Below, piece after piece: positions 16,042-21,953 of a stretch of DNA of 30,832 bases. Location of the stretch: assembly GCA_000996605.1 (NCBI GenBank), contig LCOP01000007.1, positions 14,185 to 45,016 of the forward strand, read 5' to 3'. The notes under the pieces were generated by a model. The model worked only from the letters and a program-made list of their open reading frames with translations. It was not told the origin of the DNA and ran no database searches. The translations under genes were made by a program, and so were the position numbers. This DNA comes from Parcubacteria group bacterium GW2011_GWA1_47_8. GTDB taxonomy: Bacteria > Patescibacteriota > Minisyncoccia > Phycocordibacterales > UBA1550. The stretch's first letter is position 1. Every line of letters starts with the position of its first letter.

Positions 16042-16725
16042 TTATACGAACTTTTTCTTGTCGGATTTCTTATCGGAAAAAATTTGCCCTTTGTAGATCC
16101 ATACCTTGACCCCGATCGCTCCGTACGGAAGATGCGCCGTCTTCTTTGCGAAGTCGATATCCGCGCGAAATGTCTGGAGCGGAATCCCTCCGCGGCGAAT
16201 CTGCTCGTAACGCGCCATTTCCGCACCACCGAGACGACCGGAGATGGCGATACGCGCGCCTTTGACATCGCGATTCGCCATCACCTTCTCCACGGTCTGC
16301 TTGAGCACCATGCGGAACGGCAGGCGCTTCTCGAGTCCTTCAGCGACCATCTCCCCCACCACGTCAGCGTTCGACTCCGGCGAACGAACTTCTTCGATGT
16401 CAAGCTTGAAATCCTTGGGTATAGAGAGCTTGTAGCGAGCCGCTTGTTTCAAAATATCGTTCCGGAGCTTGACGGAACCTTCTCCTGCGCGACCGATGAC
16501 CATACCGGGGCGTGCAGTCTTGATGATGATACGAAACATCTTTGCATTGCGTTCGATCTCGACGCCGGCGATATGGTTACCGCGCAAACGCTTCTCCAAA
16601 TACCCACGGATGAGGATGTCCCCTTTGAGAAAGTCCTTGTACTCGCCGCGCGCACCAAACCAGCGTGACTTCCAGTCACGAATGATTCCTAGACGATGCG
16701 CATACGGGTGTACGATATGGGTCAT
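16042..16725 (-). CDS. rpsC: Small-subunit ribosomal protein uS3
   Basis: uS3 lines the mRNA entry tunnel and helps unwind mRNA. The 227-residue protein has the N-terminal start MTHIVHPYAHRLGIIRDWKSRWF, a KH domain around GMVIGRAGEGSVKLRNDI (about residues 75-92), and the C-terminal RNA-binding part GARIAISGRLGGAEMARYEQ with GIPLQTFRADIDFA. The C-terminus ends in a lysine-rich tail. The start codon follows a heptamer array and a CCCC run instead of a Shine-Dalgarno sequence. Confidence 0.97.
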   Translation of the reverse strand: MTHIVHPYAHRLGIIRDWKSRWFGARGEYKDFLKGDILIRGYLEKRLRGNHIAGVEIERNAKMFRIIIKTARPGMVIGRAGEGSVKLRNDILKQAARYKLSIPKDFKLDIEEVRSPESNADVVGEMVAEGLEKRLPFRMVLKQTVEKVMANRDVKGARIAISGRLGGAEMARYEQIRRGGIPLQTFRADIDFAKKTAHLPYGAIGVKVWIYKGQIFSDKKSDKKKFV

Positions 16726-16728
16726 GGG

Positions 16729-16754
16729 GATAGTTAATAGTTAATAGTCATTAG
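16729..16754. repeat. TTAATAG heptamer array before rpsC
   Basis: Three imperfect 7-base units (TTAATAG, TTAATAG, TCATTAG) lie between the frameshifted end of rplV and the rpsC start. The style resembles the GTTAGTT array at 7650-7676 and the TATTTAC/TATTCAT units at 13571-13612. Confidence 0.5.
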
Positions 16755-17174
16755 TTTTTAGAAGATTCTGTTGCCTTTGCGTTTGCAAGCGGAGCCTTCT
16801 TTGAAACTTTTGGCTTATGAGCGGTCAGTCAGAGCACTTTCAATGCGTGCATTCGGCACGAGCTCAAGCATAACATGACTCGTGTGCTTGTGAATAGGCG
16901 CCGCCGAGCCACGTGCGCGGGGCATAATACGTTTTAAAATCGCACCTTGGTCGACACGAACTTCTTTAACAAAAAGATCTGCTTGCTCGATGCCGGAATT
17001 TTGCTTGGCATTTGCTACCGCAGAAAGCAAGAGCTTCTTCATGGGAAGAGACGCGCGCTTGGTAAGCGCATCGAGCTCGGTCAAGGCACGCTCCACCGTC
17101 TTTCCTTTGATGAGGTTTGCCACGAGGCGCACCTTGCGCGGCGCTTGCCGATAACTTTTGAGGACAGCTTTCAT
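16751..17174 (-). CDS. rplV: Large-subunit ribosomal protein uL22, C-terminal tail frameshifted
   Basis: uL22 binds 23S rRNA and its loop lines the peptide exit tunnel. The frame read from 17174 ends at 16815 after 119 residues, covering the complete ribosomal core (MKAVLKSYRQAPRKVRLVANLIKGKTV; PRARGSAAPIHKHTSHVMLEL). Close to the end the minus strand reads CTGACTGACC. Removing one TGAC of this tandem pair restores a frame to 16751 encoding a lysine/alanine-rich tail (TAHKPKVSKKAPLANAKATE, then SSKN). A 4-bp duplication has therefore probably cut a 139-residue protein. The lost part is an extension, so function is likely kept. The coordinates given span the inferred full gene. Confidence 0.9.
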
Positions 17175-17183
17175 TGTTTATTT

Positions 17184-17525
17184 CTATTTCTTAGCGGCGG
17201 TCTCGCCCTTAGCGGCCTTTGCCGCAGCGATTTCGCCTTCTTTCTTCTTTTGTTCAAGCTCTTTCTGCATCTTGCCTCCGTGGCGAATGAACTTCTTTGT
17301 GGGAGAAAACTCTCCGAGCCGATGTCCCACCATTTCTTCGGTTACTCGAACCTCGATATGGGTCTTGCCATTATACACGCCAAAAAGAAACCCTACCATT
17401 TCCGGTGAGATCTGGCTGACGCGCGACCATGTTTTGATAAGCGGAGCCGTCGATGCGCTCTTGCCTTGGAGCTTCTTCAAAAGCTTCGGGTCGATATGGG
17501 GGCCTTTCTTGAGTGATCTGGTCAT
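17184..17525 (-). CDS. rpsS: Small-subunit ribosomal protein uS19
   Basis: uS19 sits in the 30S head beside uS13. The 113-residue protein begins MTRSLKKGPHIDPKLLKK and has the core KTWSRVSQISPEMVGFLFGVYNGKTHIEVRVTEEMVGHRLGEFSPTKKF (split here across about residues 32-85). The C-terminal tail is rich in Lys, Glu and Ala. It is the first gene of this ribosomal block. The usual upstream genes rpsJ, rplC, rplD, rplW and rplB are absent from the window. The 139-bp upstream region contains a 7-bp hairpin (17613-17632) and an AGGATATTATG sequence that might be its promoter. Confidence 0.97.
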   Translation of the reverse strand: MTRSLKKGPHIDPKLLKKLQGKSASTAPLIKTWSRVSQISPEMVGFLFGVYNGKTHIEVRVTEEMVGHRLGEFSPTKKFIRHGGKMQKELEQKKKEGEIAAAKAAKGETAAKK

Positions 17526-17664
17526 ATGATATTAAACAAAACAACCCAGCACCTATTTGCTGTGTAAAACTTACATTACTCCAACAAAAACCAAGACTGC
17601 ATAATATCCTAATTGGAGGCTCAACCTCCAAGCGGGGAGACCGTGCCAGGCTGTCGTTCACAGA

Positions 17665-18285
17665 CTAGAACCTCACCCCCGTAATAGCCCAAAAGAGTAA
17701 GCTTATCGCGGGAGTCATGACCATGGGGGCAAAAAAGAGGAGGAGGAGGAGGACAAAGAGCCAATTGTGCTCCAAATAATCATGAACGTATTGAAAACGA
17801 TACGGCAACAGGGCAAAAAGCACCTTGGCGCCGTCAAGCGGCGGAACAGGAATGAGGTTAAAGATCGCGAGCATCAAGTTCGTGGCAACAATAATGGCTG
17901 ATATTTTTATAAATTGCATCGACAATGCCCCAGTCATCATTCCATACCGAATAATGAGCCCGAAAATGATTGCAATGAGAAGATTGGTGAGCACCCCCGC
18001 CGCCGCAACACCGATAGTCCCCCACTTAAAATTCTTTAGATTGTGGGGATTGTACGGCACTGGTTTTGCCCACCCGAAAAGGAATTTTGACCCAGAAAAA
18101 ATAAGGAGTGCGGGAATGAGGATCGAACCAAAGAGGTCAATGTGAGGCGCAGGGTTAAGGGTAAGTCGCCCTGCAAGCCGCGCCGTCGGGTCTCCGAACG
18201 CTTCTGCCACATACCCATGCGCTACTTCATGGATGATAACCGAGAAAATGAGCACGATGAGATAAAAGATGGTTTCTGTTTCCAT
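17665..18285 (-). CDS. Site-2-protease-family membrane metalloprotease (M50)
   Basis: A zinc metalloprotease within the membrane, of the small M50 family that lacks PDZ domains. The ATG at 18285 (METETIFYLIV) gives 206 residues; six extra upstream codons are possible. The HEVAH zinc motif is at residues 19-23 in the first membrane helix. The second active-site motif, NLIPVPPLDG, lies near residue 150 and supplies the third ligand. About five or six hydrophobic helices are visible. The substrate is unknown; relatives process anti-sigma factors or other membrane peptides. It is transcribed away from rpmB and separates it from rpsS. Confidence 0.9.
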   Translation of the reverse strand: METETIFYLIVLIFSVIIHEVAHGYVAEAFGDPTARLAGRLTLNPAPHIDLFGSILIPALLIFSGSKFLFGWAKPVPYNPHNLKNFKWGTIGVAAAGVLTNLLIAIIFGLIIRYGMMTGALSMQFIKISAIIVATNLMLAIFNLIPVPPLDGAKVLFALLPYRFQYVHDYLEHNWLFVLLLLLFFAPMVMTPAISLLFWAITGVRF

Positions 18286-18347
18286 ATTGCTTGCATAATG
18301 CAAAATTTATGATAGCATAAAGCGACCTAAGGAAGAAATATATATTT

Positions 18348-18554
18348 ATGGCAAAAACCTGTCCCACCTGCAATAAAGGAACGATAAACGCCGGCGGCTA
18401 TTCGAACCGCACCCGCGCGACAAAATTCACCCCCACAGGAAAAAATCGCAAATACCCCAATCTCCAATGGGCGCCCCTTTCCGACGGCTCTCGCATGAAA
18501 ATCTGCACCAAGTGCATGAAGGTAGGGAAGCACCTCAAAATCAAGTTTGTGTAA
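18348..18554 (+). CDS. rpmB: Large-subunit ribosomal protein bL28, zinc-ribbon form
   Basis: A 68-residue bL28 with four cysteines placed as a zinc ribbon: CPTC at residues 5-8 and CTKC at residues 53-56. The core NRKYPNLQWAPLSDG is at about residues 33-47. A TATGAT box lies about 38 bp upstream of the ATG. The gene is intact, but its 3' portion is repeated twice further right (19155-19271 and 19828-19901), each time behind a toxin-antitoxin operon. A terminator follows the stop codon by 11 bp. Confidence 0.93.
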   Translation: MAKTCPTCNKGTINAGGYSNRTRATKFTPTGKNRKYPNLQWAPLSDGSRMKICTKCMKVGKHLKIKFV

Positions 18555-18565
18555 ATCAAACCAAC

Positions 18566-18594
18566 AAAAACCCCGCTCTTAGAGCGGGGTTTTT
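18566..18594. terminator. Bidirectional terminator between rpmB and the RelE-type toxin
   Basis: AAAAACCCCGCTC/GAGCGGGGTTTTT, a perfect GC-rich stem with flanking A and T runs. It ends rpmB on the plus strand and the toxin operon on the minus strand. Confidence 0.9.
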
Positions 18595-18596
18595 GT

Positions 18597-18878
18597 TTAT
18601 ATCCGCTTGTTCGCCGTGCTATAAATATTTGCCCGATGCCCAATTGCAAAAATTTTCACCATTTTTGATTCAATACGAAAGATAACGCGATAATCCCCAA
18701 CGCGAAGCTTGCGATACCCTTTGAGTGTGTTTCGGAGATGTACCCCAAACACCTCAGGAGCATTAGTGAGTTTTGTTTCGATTGCGCGACGAATTTCTCT
18801 TTTCCACGAAGTCGCGATTGGTGGAATATCCTCCACAACTACTTCCTCATGATAAACAACCTCGTAAATTATGCCCAT
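18597..18878 (-). CDS. RelE/ParE-family toxin
   Basis: A 93-residue protein of the RelE/ParE superfamily. The fold signature is visible as WKREIRRAIETKLTNAPEVFGVHLRNTLKGYRK (helices) followed by LRVGDYRVIFRIESKMVKIFAIGHR (strands), with the conserved arginine of the GDYR motif. RelE members cleave mRNA on the ribosome and ParE members poison gyrase; sequence alone does not settle which. The ATG at 18878 overlaps the antitoxin's 3' end by 10 bp, so translation is coupled. The operon runs opposite to rpmB. Confidence 0.9.
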   Translation of the reverse strand: MGIIYEVVYHEEVVVEDIPPIATSWKREIRRAIETKLTNAPEVFGVHLRNTLKGYRKLRVGDYRVIFRIESKMVKIFAIGHRANIYSTANKRI

Positions 18879-19090
18879 GCTTTTTCGTGAGATACAAAGT
18901 GCGCGCCTTTTTTGTCCCGACTCCCCGCAACCTGCGCCCACACTTGATCCTCTTCAATTTCCAGAGCAGTGCGAAGAAGCTCGGTCGCCTTGGTTGCCTG
19001 TGGGACAGAGTCACGCTTAGCGAGAATACTGAGCATTTTCTCAATGTCGCTTCCGATGCTTAAATTGATGCGTTTTTTAATAGTAGACAT
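18869..19090 (-). CDS. Ribbon-helix-helix antitoxin
   Basis: A 73-residue protein. Its N-terminal KKRINLSIGSDIEKMLSILAKRD segment fits a ribbon-helix-helix DNA-binding domain with a following helix ATKATELLRTALEIEE. The C-terminal part would neutralise the toxin encoded immediately downstream, with a 10-bp overlap. Its start codon sits where the promoter predicts transcription to begin, so the mRNA appears leaderless. The promoter contains a palindrome suited to autoregulation. Confidence 0.85.
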   Translation of the reverse strand: MSTIKKRINLSIGSDIEKMLSILAKRDSVPQATKATELLRTALEIEEDQVWAQVAGSRDKKGAHFVSHEKAWA

Positions 19091-19094
19091 ATTG

Positions 19095-19126
19095 CTACTG
19101 TATCAAAAGTGTATCAGTAGTGTCAA
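19095..19126 (-). promoter_or_regulatory. Promoter and operator of the RelE-type operon
   Basis: On the minus strand, -35 TTGACA (19126-19121), an 18-bp spacer and -10 TACAGT (19102-19097). The spacer is framed by an inverted repeat CTACTG (19095-19100) and CAGTAG (19115-19120), as expected for a ribbon-helix-helix antitoxin operator. Confidence 0.65.
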
Positions 19127-19154
19127 GGGGAAAAATGTTACCAAATACCCCCAT

Positions 19155-19271
19155 GGAACAAGCGCAAATACCCCAACCTCCAATGGGCGCCTCTTGACCT
19201 TCGGCTCACGCATGAAAATCTGCACCAAGTGTATGAAAATCGGAAAGCATTTGAAGGTGAGGGTGATCTAA
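19155..19271 (+). pseudogene. Second copy of the rpmB 3' end (frameshifted)
   Basis: Translates to RKYPNLQWAP, then after a one-base insertion (relative to rpmB) to SRMKICTKCMKIGKHLKVRV and a stop at 19269-19271. It corresponds to roughly residues 31-68 of bL28; the 5' half is missing. It is clearly diverged from the intact gene (LKVRVI instead of LKIKFV), so it is not a fresh local duplicate. Its own, different terminator follows. Confidence 0.85.
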
Positions 19272-19281
19272 TCAATTTATC

Positions 19282-19311
19282 AAAAACCCACGCCATACGG
19301 CGTGGGTTTTT
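19282..19311. terminator. Bidirectional terminator between rpmB copy 2 and hicA
   Basis: AAAAACCCACGCC/GGCGTGGGTTTTT with a 4-base loop. It is placed like the terminator at 18566-18594 but has a different stem sequence. Confidence 0.88.
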
Positions 19312-19316
19312 GGTTG

Positions 19317-19535
19317 CTATTTACTAATCCATTCCTCTCTCTTTATGTCAGCTTGCCGAAGAATCCTCGTGAGCAAATCAATGCTTATATCTCCCTCGTG
19401 CGGATTAGGTATTGTAATTATGAGGCTCCCTTTTACCATATATGGGTGCTTGCCTTCTTGAGAAGGCCCGCTAAAACCAAATTTGCGAAGTCTTGCCACA
19501 AGAACACGAAAAGAAACAGGCCCGAGTTTAGGCAT
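19317..19535 (-). CDS. hicA: HicA-family mRNA interferase toxin
   Basis: HicA toxins cleave mRNA through a small dsRBD-like fold with one catalytic histidine. The 72-residue protein has the typical start PVSFRVLVARLRKFGF, the catalytic histidine at residue 30 in GKHPYM, and the strand LIITIPNPHEGDISIDLLTRILRQADI. The length is normal. It overlaps hicB by 8 bp and is transcribed leftward into the terminator at 19282-19311. Confidence 0.9.
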   Translation of the reverse strand: MPKLGPVSFRVLVARLRKFGFSGPSQEGKHPYMVKGSLIITIPNPHEGDISIDLLTRILRQADIKREEWISK

Positions 19536-19785
19536 AGGTTTCTTTTTTGCCCTGTATCTTTAATCGAGGCATCCTAAGCCCTGGGATTTGTTGGTTCATT
19601 CGAATATGGAGAATGATCCACCCTTCCAAAACACTTGCGAGCTCTTTGCGACATGCCTCAAGGGTCTTCCCGGTTGCCCACACGCCTTTCAATTGAGGTA
19701 TCTCTCCATAGTACCGTTCCTTGTTGTCTATTATTTCATAGCGGGCTTTTTCCAAATAAGACATGATGTAATCGTGAATCATCAT
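19528..19785 (-). CDS. hicB: HicB-family antitoxin
   Basis: The 85-residue product has the partly RNase-H-like HicB core: YEIIDNKERYYGEIPQLKGVWATGKTLEACRKELASVLEGWI. GEIPQLKGVWATGKTLEA is the family signature. The usual C-terminal DNA-binding domain is not evident: the tail is only a short LRMPRLKIQGKKETYA. Upstream gene of the pair; several in-frame starts are possible (MMIHDYIM). Its 5' side abuts the third rpmB fragment. Confidence 0.88.
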   Translation of the reverse strand: MMIHDYIMSYLEKARYEIIDNKERYYGEIPQLKGVWATGKTLEACRKELASVLEGWIILHIRMNQQIPGLRMPRLKIQGKKETYA

Positions 19786-19827
19786 ATTTGAATGGTATCA
19801 TGATGAAAAATCAAAATCAACCGTTTA

Positions 19828-19901
19828 CCGACGGCTCCCACATGAAAATCTGCACCAAGTGCATGAAGGTGGGGAAGCACCTCAAAATCAAGTTTGTCTA
19901 A
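19828..19901 (+). pseudogene. Third copy of the rpmB 3' end
   Basis: A 74-base segment differing from the last 74 bases of the intact rpmB at only about four positions. It encodes DGSHMKICTKCMKVGKHLKIKFV and the stop codon. No start or upstream coding part is present. The stop codon overlaps by four bases the end of the convergent membrane gene at 19898. Confidence 0.88.
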
Positions 19902-20260
19902 CTGCCTAAAACGATATCTTTTTGATTATGTGCCTTATATAAAATCCAGAGTAAATATCCAAAGAGAACGTATATTAATATATTTTCTGGTCCAAAGCCT
20001 CGAAAAATTGCGTTGAAAACAAGCACGCCTAACAGCATTGTGCCCCCTATAAATATTGAGTGTCGCTGACGTCTTTTCAAGAGTACGGCGAGGACAATAT
20101 CAAAAATTGCAAGCAAGAAAACTAAGGAAACCTTAAGGGAGCTGGTACTTCCTCCCCCCAAAAAAACTAGCGCTGCTATTGCCGCTATAAATATCTGGAA
20201 AATACCAAGTATCAAAAAACTAATGTATGCACGATGCCAATAATCAATTTCTTTTTTCAT
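19898..20260 (-). CDS. Small four-helix membrane protein of unknown function
   Basis: A 120-residue protein with about four hydrophobic segments: AYISFLILGIFQIFIAAIAA near residue 10, VSLVFLLAIFDIVLAVLL near residue 45, FIGGTMLLGVLVFNAIF near residue 70, and ILIYVLFGYLLWILY near residue 95. A short basic loop (KRRQRH) lies between helices two and three. No family is recognised. It is richer in A/T than its neighbours. It has an excellent promoter whose spacer contains nine consecutive cytosines (plus strand), see findings. The 3' end overlaps the third rpmB fragment. Confidence 0.7.
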   Translation of the reverse strand: MKKEIDYWHRAYISFLILGIFQIFIAAIAALVFLGGGSTSSLKVSLVFLLAIFDIVLAVLLKRRQRHSIFIGGTMLLGVLVFNAIFRGFGPENILIYVLFGYLLWILYKAHNQKDIVLGS

Positions 20261-20318
20261 AAATATAAAATTACTTTGACCATTAATAACACTAGGAAAT
20301 CAATAGGTATTATACCCC

Positions 20319-20347
20319 CCCCCTAAAAAACCTGCAACCCCAATCAA
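20319..20347 (-). promoter_or_regulatory. Promoter with a nine-base homopolymer in its spacer
   Basis: On the minus strand, -35 TTGCAG (20347-20342), exactly 17 bp, then -10 TATAAT (20324-20319). The spacer contains G9 (C9 on the plus strand, 20325-20333) next to the -10 box. The leader to the start codon at 20260 would be about 50 nt. Confidence 0.65.
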
Positions 20348-20351
20348 AAAA

Positions 20352-21215
20352 TTACTCCACCACTAAATCCTCCCCATTTGTCTTAAATACAATAGTTCCC
20401 CGTTCAGCGGTACCAATAGATGAAATTTTTAACTTGGCGAGTAAATCAGTAACTTCTTGGTGCGGATGGCCATACTTGTTGTCCTTGCCCGCCGAAATGA
20501 TTGCATACTCGGGAGACACCGCCGACAAAAATATCTCACTGCTCGATGTACGTGAACCATGGTGCCCGAGCTTGAGTACCGTCGTATGGAGCTTGCCACC
20601 AAGTTTCCCGACGAGATACTCCTCAATAGACTGCGGCGAATCACCGGTGAGGAGGAACGACTCATCGCCATAGGTGAGACGCGCGACAATGGAACCCGTA
20701 TTCGTGTCCCACCCGCGCACACTGCGATCGGGAAAAAGAATTTCGAGCACAACCCCGCGGTCGAGGATGATGCGCTCGCCCGCACGGGCAAGGATGCGCT
20801 TCGGATGCTTGTCGCGGATTGCGTCTTCGAACGCACCGTACGCTCCGGTCGAGGCAGTATTCTCGGTCGTGATAACCATGGACACGTGCATGCGATCGAG
20901 CACGATGGGTAGCCCCCCGACATGATCCTGGTCGGGGTGTGTCGCGAGCACCGCGTCAATCGAACGATCGTAAAACGGCATAACCTTGCCGAGCGCGCGC
21001 AAGACTTGCCTCCCCGATCCTCCATCCACCAAAAGCTGGTTCCCGTTTGGCGCCTCGATATAGATCGCATCACCTTGCCCGACATCGAGAAATGCGACAG
21101 TGAGGTTGCCATGACGGTCCGCACGCAAGGTCGCCGTCCAAATAAAAATATTCGCAATAATAAAAACAGTAAGAATTAAATACTGCAAATTTCGTTTTGA
21201 GAACTTTTTCAGCAT
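20352..21215 (-). CDS. ComEC-type metallo-beta-lactamase-fold hydrolase, membrane-anchored
   Basis: A 287-residue protein with one N-terminal membrane anchor (about residues 12-30) followed by an extracytoplasmic metallo-beta-lactamase domain. It carries FLDVGQGDAIYIEAP (residues 42-56), the metal motif THPDQDHVGG (92-101), LLTGDSP and LGHHGSRTSS. This is the module usually fused to the C-terminus of ComEC/Rec2, where it is thought to degrade one DNA strand during uptake. The ComEC protein nearby (21954-23501) lacks it, so the two probably work together. It is transcribed leftward, divergent from the DedA gene, with a palindrome between them. Confidence 0.9.
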   Translation of the reverse strand: MLKKFSKRNLQYLILTVFIIANIFIWTATLRADRHGNLTVAFLDVGQGDAIYIEAPNGNQLLVDGGSGRQVLRALGKVMPFYDRSIDAVLATHPDQDHVGGLPIVLDRMHVSMVITTENTASTGAYGAFEDAIRDKHPKRILARAGERIILDRGVVLEILFPDRSVRGWDTNTGSIVARLTYGDESFLLTGDSPQSIEEYLVGKLGGKLHTTVLKLGHHGSRTSSSEIFLSAVSPEYAIISAGKDNKYGHPHQEVTDLLAKLKISSIGTAERGTIVFKTNGEDLVVE

Positions 21216-21244
21216 ATCAACATAATATCACGTCGAGACCGCGA

Positions 21245-21298
21245 GCACCCTGCTGTCATATATTTTTCCTATAGGCAGAATATATGACAGCAGGGTGC
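21245..21298. promoter_or_regulatory. CCTATAGG-centred palindrome between the hydrolase and DedA genes
   Basis: Perfect 18-bp arms (21245-21262 and 21281-21298) around a CCTATAGG core (21268-21275). It lies upstream of both divergent genes. The same design occurs at 28622-28661, and half of it at 27968-27998. It may be a regulator binding site or a small mobile palindrome. Confidence 0.55.
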
Positions 21299-21332
21299 AT
21301 GGAGAAAAGCTTTATTATGATAGGATATTGTT

Positions 21333-21923
21333 ATGACAGACATCACCGTCGAGACACTCATACAAGGAGGGAGCTACCTCGCGATTTTTCTTCTCATGAT
21401 TGCGAACGGCGCAATATCGTTCCCGTCGAGCCAAGTGCTGTACATCATCGCTGGATACTTTGTCGCACGCGGTGACCTCGCGCTCGTACCCGTCGCAATA
21501 ATTGGCTCTCTCGGCAACATGACGGGCAATATCATCCTCTACGAACTCGCCCGCGCATACGGACGTACGTTCATCGCACGCATGAAAATATTCCCCGTGC
21601 GTGAACTCGCAAAAGTCGGAGCGGCATTCGAGAGGAAAGGTGCTTGGTTTATCTTTGTCGGCAAACTGCTCCCCGCAATCAAAGTCTTTGTGCCAATCCC
21701 CGCGGGACTCGGGCACATGTCACGCCCGCTCTTTACGCTCATCATGTTCGTCGGTTCATTCCTCTGGTCGCTTGTGTTTTTATCCATCGGATATTTCTTT
21801 GGCAAATCATCAAATGTTTTTGGCAACTACGCGGTCATCTTGATCATCGTCGCCGCTGTAGTCCTCCTCCTCTTCTATCGCTATTTGAACAGTGAAGAAA
21901 TAACTCGTGCCGTTGAAAAATAA
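21333..21923 (+). CDS. DedA-family membrane protein
   Basis: A 196-residue protein of the DedA/SNARE-associated family. Its relatives act as undecaprenyl-phosphate or phospholipid flippases. The typical LPxSxxxL-like helix (GAISFPSSQVLYIIAGYF), the GNMTGNIILYELARAYGR segment at about residues 60-78, and the signature GKLLPAIKVFVPIPAGLGHMSR at about residues 109-130 are present. Two or three further helices follow, including a C-terminal LIIVAAVVLLLFYRYL. A TATGAT box lies shortly upstream. It sits between the two halves of the ComEC system. Confidence 0.9.
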   Translation: MTDITVETLIQGGSYLAIFLLMIANGAISFPSSQVLYIIAGYFVARGDLALVPVAIIGSLGNMTGNIILYELARAYGRTFIARMKIFPVRELAKVGAAFERKGAWFIFVGKLLPAIKVFVPIPAGLGHMSRPLFTLIMFVGSFLWSLVFLSIGYFFGKSSNVFGNYAVILIIVAAVVLLLFYRYLNSEEITRAVEK

Positions 21924-21953
21924 AACTTTCTCTTTGTTTCTTAAAAACTATTT

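Noticed and set aside
18969..19271. 100-codon plus-strand gene covering the second rpmB fragment
   Set aside because: Only its last part resembles bL28. The upstream part is antisense to the antitoxin gene and its promoter, so it is a fortuitous frame joined to a pseudogene.
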